DNA of 64,000 bases, taken from NCBI GenBank assembly GCA_947089135.1, contig CAMUJF010000006.1:62001-126000 (forward strand), in the 5' to 3' direction. The position numbers and the translations under genes were made by a program. Positions 1 to 8,124 of this stretch are shown here, piece by piece; position 1 is the first letter of the stretch; each line of letters begins with the position of its first letter. This stretch comes from an uncultured Clostridia bacterium (GTDB lineage: Bacteria; Bacillota; Clostridia; Oscillospirales; Ruminococcaceae). The notes beneath the pieces are model-generated. The model did not search any database, was not told the origin of the DNA, and saw only the letters and a program-made list of their open reading frames with translations.

Positions 1-657
1 AAGTCGGCCGACAAGCTTATGGAGAGCGCGGAAAGAATGTTTACCAACATAACCCAAAAGACCGGGGAGACGGAAACGGACATAAATATGTCCATGGGAT
101 ACTTAAATAATTTCGCACACATAAACGATAACGTAACCCGAATCCAGAGCATAGCAAGACAGACTCAGCTTCTTGCCATAAACGCGTCCATAGAGTCTTC
201 AAAGGCTGGAGAAGCCGGAAAAGGATTTGCTGTGGTAGCTTCCGAAATAAAGGATCTTTCAGAAAATTCCTCCAAGGCGGCGGACGCTATTTACGACGTA
301 TGCATGGAAATGAACGCGAATATCGGAAATATTCGCTCCTGTTTTGAGGAGATCATCAACTTTATGAAAAACGATATTGTGGACGTTTTCAATAATATGC
401 AGGATATTTCCGAAAACCTGAAAGCTGCTATTGAAGGTCTTAACAGTGATATGGACAAAATATCCGGTTTTATAGGAAATATCAGCAGGGAAGCGCGGGA
501 GCTTAACGGCGTTGTTGAGAAAAACGAGAACGGCGTAGAAAATATTTCCGCCAAAGTTCAGATCACATATTCAATGGTGCAGAAGCTTAACGATCTCATT
601 GTCGAAAATAAGGAAACAGCACGCAATATAAACGAAATAATTTCCAACTTTAATTAA
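1..657 (+). CDS. Methyl-accepting chemotaxis protein, C-terminal part
   Basis: This is the cytoplasmic signalling end of a chemoreceptor; the reading frame is open to the first base, so the N-terminal part lies outside the window. The protein passes ligand signals to CheA/CheW. The conserved hairpin tip is visible as QLLAINASIESSKAGEAGKG, followed by FAVVASEIKDLSENSS, and the rest is heptad-rich coiled coil. No transmembrane segment is in the visible part. No che gene is nearby, so its partner kinase is encoded elsewhere. The family call is safe; ligand and topology cannot be seen. Confidence 0.93.
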   Translation, partial: KSADKLMESAERMFTNITQKTGETETDINMSMGYLNNFAHINDNVTRIQSIARQTQLLAINASIESSKAGEAGKGFAVVASEIKDLSENSSKAADAIYDVCMEMNANIGNIRSCFEEIINFMKNDIVDVFNNMQDISENLKAAIEGLNSDMDKISGFIGNISREARELNGVVEKNENGVENISAKVQITYSMVQKLNDLIVENKETARNINEIISNFN

Positions 658-673
658 AAACCGAAACAGCGAA

Positions 674-712
674 GATTTCCCCCGTATCTGCCGTGATACG
701 TGGGAATTTTTA
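674..712 (+). terminator. Rho-independent terminator after the chemoreceptor gene
   Basis: An imperfect stem (ATTTCCCCCGTATC at 675-688 pairing with GATACGTGGGAAT at 694-706) is followed by a short T run. It sits between the plus-strand chemoreceptor gene and the minus-strand MATE gene, so it probably ends the former. Confidence 0.6.
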
Positions 713-728
713 TGCGCTGCGCTTCTAT

Positions 729-2060
729 TTAAAAATAACGGTACTTTTTCCTCTTTGTGAAAATAAATATTACCGTAATACCGGCGGCTGTAAGCTCCGC
801 CGCTGCCGCGGACACCCATATGCCGTCAACGCCCCATATAAGCGGAAGTACGATAACTGCCGCGATCTGAAATACCAGCGTCCTCAAAAATGATATGAGC
901 GCTGAGGTCAGTCCGTCGTTTAAGGCTGTAAAAAACGACGACCCGAAAATTGCAGTTCCGGCAAAAAGGAACGAGAAAGAAAATATCAGAAATCCGCGCA
1001 GGGTCAGAGCGAGAAATCCCTCATCGCCGCCGGTGAATATCTCTGCAAGAGGACGTGCAAGAAGCTCTGCTGCCGCAAACATCGCCAAAGATAAAACCGA
1101 AATTATCACTATGCTTTTTTTCAGCAGGCTTTTAAGTTCGGCAGCGTCTCCCGCGCCGTAATGAAAACTTACGATCGGCGCTGAACCTACGGAGTACCCG
1201 ATAAAAGCCGCAAGGAAAATCATATTGACATACATAAGCACACCGTACGCAGCAACGCCGTCTTCGCCGGCATACTTCATTAGCTGTACGTTATAAAGCA
1301 TATTTACAAGGGACATTGAAACGTTCGACATCAGCTCCGAGGAACCGTTGGCGCAAACCTTTGCAAGCGTTCCGATATCAAAGCGCGTCTTTGTCAGCCG
1401 CAGACTGCTTGAGTTTGGCAGGGCAAAATATATAAGCGGAATCATTCCTCCCACTGTCTGACTTATTGCAGTTGCTGCCGCCGCCCCTGCGATGCCGAAT
1501 TTGAACACCGCTACCAGAAGAGCGTCTCCGATAATGTTGGCGACACCCGCCGCAGCCGTTACCGCAAGACCGAGGCGAGGTTTTGCCGCTGTTGAGAAAA
1601 AGCTCTGGAATTCAAACTGGAGCATATAGAACGGCAGAGCAGGCAGAATGATCCTGCCGTACAGAACGCAGTTTTCCAGAAGTTCGCCTTCCGCCCCCAT
1701 TAAAGCCGCTACCGGACGTATAAAAATTATTCCGAGAACGGCAATGACCGCGCCGCATACACCGGAGGTATAAATAAGAAGTGAAAACTGCCGGTTGGCT
1801 CTTTCACAGTCGCCCTCGCCCATTGTTTTGGCTATAAGCGCGCTTCCTCCCGTACCGAACATGAACCCCGCCGCGCCAAGCACCATAAGAAATGGCATAA
1901 TAAAATTTACTGCGGTAAAGGGATTTTTTCCCGCAAAATTAGATACGAAATATCCGTCCGCAACGCCGTACAGAGACGTAAAGATCATCATCATAACTGA
2001 CGGAAATGTAAAGCGGAGCAGTTTTCCGTAGGAAAAACGCTCCGAAAGCTGAATGTGCAT
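729..2060 (-). CDS. MATE family multidrug efflux transporter
   Basis: A 443-residue, highly hydrophobic protein with about twelve membrane segments in two related halves, the usual size of the multidrug and toxin extrusion family (Na+ or H+ antiport of cationic compounds). The N-terminal part has the typical early motif region (RFTFPSVMMMIFTSLYGVAD). The start is supported by AGGAGG a few bases upstream of ATG. It is the second gene of a two-gene operon, 17 bases behind a MarR regulator, so the regulator very likely controls this pump. The substrate cannot be told from sequence. Confidence 0.93.
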   Translation of the reverse strand: MHIQLSERFSYGKLLRFTFPSVMMMIFTSLYGVADGYFVSNFAGKNPFTAVNFIMPFLMVLGAAGFMFGTGGSALIAKTMGEGDCERANRQFSLLIYTSGVCGAVIAVLGIIFIRPVAALMGAEGELLENCVLYGRIILPALPFYMLQFEFQSFFSTAAKPRLGLAVTAAAGVANIIGDALLVAVFKFGIAGAAAATAISQTVGGMIPLIYFALPNSSSLRLTKTRFDIGTLAKVCANGSSELMSNVSMSLVNMLYNVQLMKYAGEDGVAAYGVLMYVNMIFLAAFIGYSVGSAPIVSFHYGAGDAAELKSLLKKSIVIISVLSLAMFAAAELLARPLAEIFTGGDEGFLALTLRGFLIFSFSFLFAGTAIFGSSFFTALNDGLTSALISFLRTLVFQIAAVIVLPLIWGVDGIWVSAAAAELTAAGITVIFIFTKRKKYRYF

Positions 2061-2077
2061 AATTCCTCCTGTATAGG

Positions 2078-2512
2078 TTATATTTTTGAGATTTTTTCGC
2101 TTAGCTGATCTATGTACCGCTTTGTGAGCTCAATGTAGGTTTCCCGCTCATTCTTCGTCCATGACGCGAAAATTTCATTTTCTATGTTGATTATTTTCAG
2201 CACCGTTTTTTCTGCAAGCTCCATTCCCTTTTCGGTCAGGCGGACGTTTTTGCGGCGTCCTCCCGCTGCTTCCAAAAAAACCGTGTCCTCGGCTTCAAGC
2301 TTACGCAGAGCGGAATTGACTGTCTGCTTATTTATCCCGAAGGCGCAGATGTCGCTTATCGGACAGCTTCCTCCGCCATCCAGTACTGCGTATAAGATCA
2401 TCATGGCGCTGTCTGTAAGTCCAAGCTTAAGAGCTGCTTCATGGTATACCGAATCGGTCTGAAGCATCAGACGGTTAAATCGGTTCATGTCCGTACAAAC
2501 AAATTTTTTCAT
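2078..2512 (-). CDS. MarR family transcriptional regulator
   Basis: A 144-residue winged-helix regulator of the MarR type: an N-terminal dimerisation helix, then a recognition region (CAFGINKQTVNSALRKLE, about residues 60-77), the basic wing (AAGGRRKNVRLTEKG) and a C-terminal helix. I chose the ATG at 2512 rather than an in-frame start 18 codons upstream, because GGAGGG lies just before it and the upstream start would fall inside the promoter. It is co-transcribed with the MATE pump, and its own promoter carries a perfect inverted repeat (see the operator entry), which suggests autorepression relieved by a pump substrate. Confidence 0.9.
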   Translation of the reverse strand: MKKFVCTDMNRFNRLMLQTDSVYHEAALKLGLTDSAMMILYAVLDGGGSCPISDICAFGINKQTVNSALRKLEAEDTVFLEAAGGRRKNVRLTEKGMELAEKTVLKIINIENEIFASWTKNERETYIELTKRYIDQLSEKISKI

Positions 2513-2527
2513 ATTGCCCTCCTTTAT

Positions 2528-2568
2528 GTATGAAATCGTACATATGACATTATAGTACGATTTCATAC
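2528..2568. promoter_or_regulatory. Perfect inverted-repeat operator over the MarR promoter
   Basis: GTATGAAATCGTAC (2528-2541) and its exact reverse complement GTACGATTTCATAC (2555-2568) flank the -10 box. One 14-bp arm fills the spacer between -35 and -10; the other covers the transcription start. A dimeric regulator bound here would block RNA polymerase. That the adjacent MarR protein is the ligand is inference from position. Confidence 0.85.
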
Positions 2569-2577
2569 AAATGTCAA
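2549..2577 (-). promoter_or_regulatory. Consensus promoter of the MarR-MATE operon
   Basis: On the minus strand TTGACA (2572-2577) and TATAAT (2549-2554) are separated by exactly 17 bases. Both hexamers match the sigma-70/SigA consensus fully. The transcript would start about 30 bases upstream of the MarR start codon. Confidence 0.9.
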
Positions 2578-2749
2578 TACCTTTTTAAATTATTCCGTAT
2601 GCGAATTTACTTTTCTGAACCAAAAATTCAGTCAGGTCATACAGCATAAAATATACCTATACAGAAATCCGACTAAATATGGAACATTTTATTTTTGCAG
2701 CCGAAATACCGAACTGTAAATTCAAAGCTTTTGCTTTACCGTCTAATAC

Positions 2750-2881
2750 TATAGTAATCCTCGAAATATTTGCGCATATTTGTAGGAGACGGGTTTCTCG
2801 TCCCCTACATTTGAAAACCGCACAACGGGCTGGGAGACCCCACCCTTACAGGTATGGTTATTGTTTTGTAGGATTGCTATA
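2750..2881. repeat. MITE-like 132-bp element with imperfect terminal inverted repeats
   Basis: The ends TATAGTAATCCT (2750-2761) and AGGATTGCTATA (2870-2881) are inverted repeats with one mismatch. Inside lies a near-perfect hairpin (TGTAGGAGACG pairing with CGTCCCCTACA, 2791-2819). No coding capacity is seen. It fills most of the 2569-2950 gap between the MarR promoter and the surface-protein terminator; I see nothing else there except AT-rich DNA. Confidence 0.5.
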
Positions 2882-2896
2882 ATCACCAATTAAAAA

Positions 2897-2937
2897 TGTA
2901 AATAAAAAGATGCCGCCATCTTAGTATGGCGGCATCT
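2897..2937 (-). terminator. Terminator of the surface-protein gene
   Basis: A perfect 12-bp stem (AGATGCCGCCAT at 2908-2919, ATGGCGGCATCT at 2926-2937) with a 6-base loop is followed on the minus strand by a T-rich run (2897-2907). It lies 14 bases behind the stop of the minus-strand gene at 2951. Confidence 0.85.
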
Positions 2938-2950
2938 AAAAGGTTCAGCC

Positions 2951-3649
2951 TTAATAAAATCTTCTTTTGCTTCTGATTATAATGATCACCACTACGATAA
3001 TTACTGCAACGACAACGGTTATTATCACAATGGGAATTATCGGAATGTTTCCGCTCCCGCTTTCCGAGGGAGCCTCGGTCTCAGTAACTGTTGCAGCTGT
3101 TGTTTCAGCCGTTGTTTCAGCAGCCGCAGTAGGTTCGGTTACAGCTTCAGTTGTAGTCGCTTCGGTAGTTGTCACTTCAACCTTTTCACAATTGGTAATA
3201 ACAAACTTTGTAGCTTTCATTACGATACCGCAGTCGCCGAGGCACATATTGTCGACTCCGCCAAACTCATCGCTGCCATACGCTGCAACCATGTCTTCGT
3301 ACTGAAAGGAAGCAGATGTCTCATCAAACTCAAAGGGCTCGACTTTTGCCCATATCTGCGGATCTGCTGTAGAAAAATTCTGAAGAATAAGCTCTACAGG
3401 CGCGCCGCTTCCCGTCCATTCGCCGTCAAGTTCAAATTCTACATTGATAACAGTTTCGGGAGTAAACCTCGAACAGTCAAAGGCTGTTTTTTGAACAGTA
3501 ACTGATTGTCCCCATGCACCGCTTGAGTTTTTTGCCAGCGTCATAGGAATCTCAACGTCCTCAGTCTCAGCCGAAACGCAAACCGACATAATTATGGCGG
3601 TAAGGCACAAAATTACCGCCGAAAGAACGGTTTTAAAAATTTTCTTCAT
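2951..3649 (-). CDS. Secreted, membrane-anchored protein with a Thr/Glu-rich stalk
   Basis: A 232-residue protein with a signal peptide (residues 1-27, cleavage after CVSA likely), a globular domain of about 130 residues (28-157) that looks like a beta-sandwich, a low-complexity TTTEA/TAAETT stalk (about 158-198), and a C-terminal transmembrane helix of Ile/Val followed by RSKRRFY. The topology is that of a protein displayed on the cell surface. The globular domain contains several Trp and Asp residues and might bind carbohydrate, in keeping with the fibre-degrading gene set, but I do not recognise a family. RBS-supported ATG; single-gene transcript ending at the hairpin behind it. Confidence 0.8.
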   Translation of the reverse strand: MKKIFKTVLSAVILCLTAIIMSVCVSAETEDVEIPMTLAKNSSGAWGQSVTVQKTAFDCSRFTPETVINVEFELDGEWTGSGAPVELILQNFSTADPQIWAKVEPFEFDETSASFQYEDMVAAYGSDEFGGVDNMCLGDCGIVMKATKFVITNCEKVEVTTTEATTTEAVTEPTAAAETTAETTAATVTETEAPSESGSGNIPIIPIVIITVVVAVIIVVVIIIIRSKRRFY

Positions 3650-3885
3650 ATTATCTCTTCTCCTTATTTTGTATTCAAAAACACATATTAATTTTACTTC
3701 ATTTAGTCTTATATGTCAAGAATCTAACAAAATTTCAACACATAGTACAAATCAAAGAATATCTTAAAGGATTTCGTTCGTTACTTTGCCAATACCGACG
3801 AAAGTCAATGTCGCCGTAATGCCGTTGAATATTTTTCAGCATTGCGGGAAAAATACATACCGAGAACACGAAAGGAGCCGGAATT

Positions 3886-4089
3886 ATGAACGCGGGAAAA
3901 ATCATCATAAACGAAATAGACAGCCGTCTTGAACGGCTCGGAAGCCATTACCGCGACAAAAAGGACACGGACGGCAATCCGTTCGGCGAAATGCTTGCAG
4001 CCGAATCAAAGCTTCTCAATACCGCTCTGGCGGGTGAGCTTCGCAGCTTAAAGAAATTTGTTCTGGAGAATATCGGAACAGGAAATTAA
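3886..4089 (+). CDS. Small hypothetical protein (67 aa)
   Basis: A 67-residue charged, helical protein (MNAGKIIINEIDSRLERL) with no signal peptide or membrane segment. AAAGGAG seven bases before the ATG supports the start. Its end overlaps the end of the convergent ttcA gene by four bases. I do not recognise a family; the composition (Glu/Lys/Arg-rich helices) would suit a small cytosolic binding protein, but no function can be assigned. Confidence 0.65.
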   Translation: MNAGKIIINEIDSRLERLGSHYRDKKDTDGNPFGEMLAAESKLLNTALAGELRSLKKFVLENIGTGN

Positions 4090-4823
4090 CTCTTATCCTT
4101 GTACCCCCAGCCGTCCAGACCCGCTCGGCGCACCGCCCCGAAAATGCGGTCGGAAAAGCCTTTGTCGGCTTTGTTCCGCTCCGCAAGGAACAGTTTTGTC
4201 TCCTCACGGGAGGTGTGCCCGTCGGCGGGACATTTTGATTTTACCACCTCAAGACCGCTTCGTTTCGCGGCGTTCCGAACTTCCTTTTCGGGCGCAAAAA
4301 CAAGCGGTCTTATCATTGTTATATCCTTTCTGGAAAGATAGCTTTTCGGAGCAAAGCAGCCCAGTCTGCCCTCGTTAAAAAGGTTCATGACAAAAGTTTC
4401 CACAGCGTCGTCGTAGTTGTGTCCCAGAGCGATCTTGTTGCAGCCCGCTTCCTTTGCCGCATCGTGAAGCGCGCCCCGCCTCATTCGTGCGCAGAGACTG
4501 CACGGATTTGTTTCCCGGCGTATATCGAACACTATCTCGCCTATATGGGTGCATTTTAGGATAAAGTCCACGCCCAGTCTTTGGCACATTTTTTCAACCG
4601 AGGAATAATCTCCGTCCGTGCCGTCAAAGCGGGGGTCGAGAGTTATCGCCGTAACATCGTAGTCAATGCCGATAAAGCGTTTCAGCCTGACAAGTCCCTC
4701 CAGCAGCACAAGGCTGTCCTTGCCGCCCGATACGCCGACGGCTATTTTGTCGCCGTCCTGTATCAGGTCGAATTCCTGAATTGCTTTTCGCATATAGCCT
4801 AAAATTTTTTGCATTTTTATCAC
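4086..4823 (-). CDS. ttcA: TtcA-like tRNA 2-thiocytidine synthetase
   Basis: A 245-residue ATP pyrophosphatase of the TtcA/TilS superfamily. The PP-loop SGGKDS is at residues 32-37. Cysteines C108 and C111 (NPCSLC) and C198 (KSKCPADGH) match the three ligands of the iron-sulfur cluster of TtcA-type enzymes. Enzymes of this group activate a tRNA base (C32) with ATP and insert sulfur. The family is well supported; the exact tRNA position modified is inferred. An ATG three codons downstream of the given start is an equally good start, because no strong RBS is seen before either. Upstream of it in the same direction is prfB, a plausible translation-related pairing. Confidence 0.85.
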   Translation of the reverse strand: MIKMQKILGYMRKAIQEFDLIQDGDKIAVGVSGGKDSLVLLEGLVRLKRFIGIDYDVTAITLDPRFDGTDGDYSSVEKMCQRLGVDFILKCTHIGEIVFDIRRETNPCSLCARMRRGALHDAAKEAGCNKIALGHNYDDAVETFVMNLFNEGRLGCFAPKSYLSRKDITMIRPLVFAPEKEVRNAAKRSGLEVVKSKCPADGHTSREETKLFLAERNKADKGFSDRIFGAVRRAGLDGWGYKDKS

Positions 4824-4843
4824 CGATTTATTTGCAGCTTCTG

Positions 4844-5968
4844 TTACTTTTGCAGTGTACCGTGGGACAACGCCGTCAGATAAGCGTTAATAAACCCGTC
4901 CAGATCGCCATCCATTACCGCACCGATATTGCCGTTTTCAAAGCCTGTGCGGTGATCTTTAGCAAGGGTATAGGGCATAAACACATAGGAACGTATCTGC
5001 GCGCCCCAGGCAATTTCTTTCTGCACTCCCTTTATGTCCTCGATTTTTTCGAGATGCTCGCGTTCTTTTATCTCCACCAGCTTTGACATAAGCATTTTCA
5101 TTGCGTAATCCTTGTTCTGGTACTGGCTTCGCTGGGTCTGGCAGGACACCACGATTCCCGTGGGGATATGGGTAAGACGTACCGCCGAGGAGGTCTTGTT
5201 TACCTTTTGTCCGCCTGCGCCGCTTGCGCGATAGAAGTCAATTTCCAAATCCTCGGGACGTATCTCAATGTTTGTGTCCGCCTCGCTCATTTCGGGCATT
5301 ACTTCAAGGGAAGCAAAGGAAGTGTGCCGACGTCCCGAGCTGTCAAAGGGGGACACCCGCACAAGACGGTGTACGCCCGTTTCCGACTTCAAAAAGCCGT
5401 AAGCGTTCAGTCCCTCGATAAGCAGGGACGCGGATTTAAGTCCCGCCTCGTCGCCGTCAAGATAGTCAAGGGTAGTTACCTTATAGCCGTGGCTTTCCGC
5501 CCACATATTGTACATACGGAAAAGCATTTCCGCCCAGTCCTGCGCCTCCGTACCGCCCGCTCCCGCGTGAAAAGTGAGGATAGCGTTCTTGCTGTCGTAC
5601 TCTCCTGTAAGCAAAGTAGTCAGCTTCATGGCTTCAAGCTCTTTCTTGAAATGGTCTGCGTCACGCTTTATCTCCTGAGCGGTATCCTCGTCGTCCTCTT
5701 CCTCCATGGCAAGCTCTATCATTGTGAGAGCGTCCTCAAGCTTTTCGTTCAGCTTGTTGTAGCTTTCTATAGTAGCTTCGTTATGCTTGATAGTCTGCAT
5801 TACTTTTTGGGAATTCTCAATATCGTCCCAGAATCCGTCTCTGCCCGACTGCTCCTGCAAATCGGCTATTTCAGCTTTCGCCCTGTCGATGTCCAGTATC
5901 TGATAAAGCTCTTTCATATCCTTGCGGTAGCCCTCAAGCTCCACGCGGAGTTCGTCAAGTAATAACAT
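4844..5968 (-). CDS. prfB: Peptide chain release factor 2
   Basis: RF2 recognises UAA and UGA stop codons and triggers peptidyl-tRNA hydrolysis. The 374-residue protein has the stop-codon-reading motif SPF (residues 206-208, followed by DSSGRRHTSF) and the catalytic GGQ (about 252-254, in ASGAGGQKVNKT). The start is the ATG at 5968 with GGAGGA just upstream; an earlier TTG in frame overlaps that RBS and is rejected. In most bacteria prfB has an in-frame UGA near codon 26 that is bypassed by a +1 frameshift. Here the matching region (LYQILDIDRA) reads straight through with CTG GAC and no stop, so this gene has lost, or never had, that autoregulation. Confidence 0.97.
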   Translation of the reverse strand: MLLLDELRVELEGYRKDMKELYQILDIDRAKAEIADLQEQSGRDGFWDDIENSQKVMQTIKHNEATIESYNKLNEKLEDALTMIELAMEEEDDEDTAQEIKRDADHFKKELEAMKLTTLLTGEYDSKNAILTFHAGAGGTEAQDWAEMLFRMYNMWAESHGYKVTTLDYLDGDEAGLKSASLLIEGLNAYGFLKSETGVHRLVRVSPFDSSGRRHTSFASLEVMPEMSEADTNIEIRPEDLEIDFYRASGAGGQKVNKTSSAVRLTHIPTGIVVSCQTQRSQYQNKDYAMKMLMSKLVEIKEREHLEKIEDIKGVQKEIAWGAQIRSYVFMPYTLAKDHRTGFENGNIGAVMDGDLDGFINAYLTALSHGTLQK

Positions 5969-6112
5969 AATAATTTCCTCCAAATCAAAATAAATATTTA
6001 TGCGGTAAATTTTATTCTGATGTGTCAGAACAACGTGTGCCTGTAGGCAATATATTTATACATAAAAATCTCTTTTCTTAAATTTTGTTTATGAAGAAAT
6101 ACAATACCCCAA

Positions 6113-6982
6113 TTATTTATCTTCAAGCAGCGCGTCAATTTCACTGTCGCTTATGCCGCCAATAATTATTCTTGAAGCATCATAACGCCTTCCTTTGTCC
6201 TTTACCTTTTCAATAAATTTTTCATAGGACATTCTTCCCACAACTGTATCTCGTGTTAATGAGTAGAACGACACGACCCAGCTGCACACTTCAAGAGGCT
6301 TGCCGTCCTCGCCGTTAAAGCCGAAAGGCACTCTGGGAACAAGAGGTATCGCGCTTTCGGTATCCTCGGTAATAAAATACATACCCCAAATACCATTGTC
6401 CGTTTTGTAAAACGTCGGCACAGCATAATAAACATCAATTTCCTGCAAGCGGTGGAGCCAGTCGCCGTAAGCTTTTACAATATCGTCTGCGGCAAGTATC
6501 TCAGCCTTGTCCTCATCGCCAAGATCAAGCTGCCACATTGCGGAAAAAAGAGATATTGTATTATCCTTAAAATCTCCGTTTTTTTCAAGCATACTTTTCA
6601 GAAAACTTCTGTTTGCTTTTTTCATATCCGCGCAAATTTCTTTAAGACCGTTTTTGTCGGCAGCTTCACCGTCCTGAATAATTTCGCAGTTTTTCCACAC
6701 GCTCGCAATACGTCCGATAATATTGTAAAAAGTATCTATTTCTTCTTCGCAGGTAGGACTTAACATACGAAGAACTATTTTTTCCTTTTCCTCCCTGCCG
6801 CAGACAATACTTATTCCTCTGCCTATGCGTTTTTTGTCATATACGATAAACTCACCGCCAAGCTTTCTCTCGGTAAGTCGGTTATTTTCATATACGCCAT
6901 AGCCAAGATTTCCTATAATTACAGTATAGTCCAGCTTTTTTCTGAATAAACCCTTTTGTGTTATCTCAACATCAATTGACAT
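6113..6982 (-). CDS. Uncharacterised protein, possibly DUF4299-like
   Basis: A 289-residue soluble protein without signal peptide or membrane segment. The N-terminus (MSIDVEITQKGLFRKKLDYT) and general layout resemble the DUF4299 family of Firmicutes as I remember it; this is a weak recognition. It begins inside the end of the upstream acetyltransferase gene (11-base overlap), so the two are translationally coupled. A trailing motif (SDSEIDALLED) is acidic. No enzymatic motif can be recognised. Confidence 0.6.
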   Translation of the reverse strand: MSIDVEITQKGLFRKKLDYTVIIGNLGYGVYENNRLTERKLGGEFIVYDKKRIGRGISIVCGREEKEKIVLRMLSPTCEEEIDTFYNIIGRIASVWKNCEIIQDGEAADKNGLKEICADMKKANRSFLKSMLEKNGDFKDNTISLFSAMWQLDLGDEDKAEILAADDIVKAYGDWLHRLQEIDVYYAVPTFYKTDNGIWGMYFITEDTESAIPLVPRVPFGFNGEDGKPLEVCSWVVSFYSLTRDTVVGRMSYEKFIEKVKDKGRRYDASRIIIGGISDSEIDALLEDK

Positions 6983-7442
6983 AGTTATTCTCCTTTATTT
7001 TCTCCATAACGTCATAGCACAAATAATCTCCGTTTTCGGTAAGAAATTTGTAATATTCCTTTTCGATATAGCCACGCTTTATGTATATGTCCTTTGCAGG
7101 CAGCGACGAGTCCAGCCGAATTGTTTCGGAGTAACCGAAAATCATATTTTCCGCAAAATCCAGAAGCTGCCGACCATAGCCTTTCCCCTGCTCCGGGGGA
7201 CTTACAAACAGTCTTGCTATCTCGTTACCGTCAATTGTAACAGTACCCTTGATAACGCCGCCATGCTCAATAACATAAACCTTTCCCGCCGTTATGTCCG
7301 CAAGAATTTTTTCGGGCTTGTGGTGGTCGAGAAAAAACCGTACCGCACCTGCGGGGTAATATTTGGGATACACCGCTTCAATTGTTTCCCTGACAAGCTC
7401 GGTTATTATATCATTTTCTTTAACGTCCGCTTTGCGTATCAA
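6972..7442 (-). CDS. GNAT family N-acetyltransferase
   Basis: A 156-residue GCN5-related acetyltransferase. The acetyl-CoA-binding motif A is visible as RLFVSPPEQGKGYGRQLLDF (about residues 81-100), preceded by the beta4 strand GTVTIDGNEIA, and the C-terminal ...KRGYIEKEYYKF matches the usual end of the fold. Substrate unknown. It overlaps the next minus-strand gene by 11 bases, suggesting one operon. Confidence 0.85.
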   Translation of the reverse strand: MIRKADVKENDIITELVRETIEAVYPKYYPAGAVRFFLDHHKPEKILADITAGKVYVIEHGGVIKGTVTIDGNEIARLFVSPPEQGKGYGRQLLDFAENMIFGYSETIRLDSSLPAKDIYIKRGYIEKEYYKFLTENGDYLCYDVMEKIKENNYVN

Positions 7443-7471
7443 ATTATCACCTCATCAATGCAGTAAAAATA

Positions 7472-8062
7472 TCAGCTTAAAAAATCATCAAGAATATACA
7501 ACGGTATTGAAATCCATATCCATAAAATAATCGTAGCAAAACAGAGCAAAGGAACCGCGAACCATGTCTTCTCCTCATGACCCGCATTTGATATAAACTT
7601 ACTGCTGTTTCCGTTTTTGGGATAAAGCCTTATCTCATTCGGAGGCAACCCGTTAAAGCAAATACGGCGTTCTTTAGTTTCTCCGTTTACAGTATATTCA
7701 TATATACCCCCATAGTCAAACCCATTATGATCATCATGATCCTCGTCATAGATATATATAAACTCTGTCTTTACAAGATGCGCCGTTACAAAAGTATTGT
7801 TTTCTTCCGACTTACGAATAATTTCCTTTTTACGCTTTCTTGATTTAAAATAAAGTCCCCAAAGAACAGCAGGCGCAGCTATATACATAAACGGTGAGAT
7901 AATACACGCAAATTTATAGATAATCTCCATCTGTTCCTCTGAAAGTTCATTAAAAAAATTATGTATGATCATGCCCCCATATTTCGTAATTGCAAATATT
8001 GCAAAGGGTATTGCAATAATTTTTAATACAAAAAGTATGTACTTAAAAAAAGCTTTTATCAT
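7472..8062 (-). CDS. Membrane protein of unknown function, tandem copy A
   Basis: A 196-residue protein with two N-terminal membrane segments (about 8-28 and 45-68), a cytosolic basic stretch (KSRKRKKEIIRKSEENNTFV), a beta-rich domain with a YEYTVNGETKERRI motif, and a third membrane segment near the C-terminus. It is a tandem paralogue of the gene at 8125-8715: same length, same order of segments, and shared stretches such as NTFVTAHLVK/NTFITARLVK and NGETK. RBS AAGGGAA precedes the ATG. No known family is recognised. Confidence 0.75.
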   Translation of the reverse strand: MIKAFFKYILFVLKIIAIPFAIFAITKYGGMIIHNFFNELSEEQMEIIYKFACIISPFMYIAAPAVLWGLYFKSRKRKKEIIRKSEENNTFVTAHLVKTEFIYIYDEDHDDHNGFDYGGIYEYTVNGETKERRICFNGLPPNEIRLYPKNGNSSKFISNAGHEEKTWFAVPLLCFATIILWIWISIPLYILDDFLS

Positions 8063-8124
8063 AAAATTCCCTTTTCGTTTTATGTAATAATTTTAAAAGT
8101 TTAAAATCCGCCCGAATTTATTTT

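Noticed and set aside
3757..3887. Open frame of about 40 codons (KDFVRYFANTDESQCRRNAV and on) ending in a TGA that overlaps the ATG of the 67-aa gene
   Set aside because: The composition looks protein-like, but there is no ATG, GTG or TTG with a ribosome site after the upstream TAG (about 3744); it may be a decayed gene end, but the evidence is too thin.
5969..5983. Upstream in-frame TTG as start of prfB
   Set aside because: It overlaps the GGAGGA ribosome site of the ATG at 5968, which is the better start.
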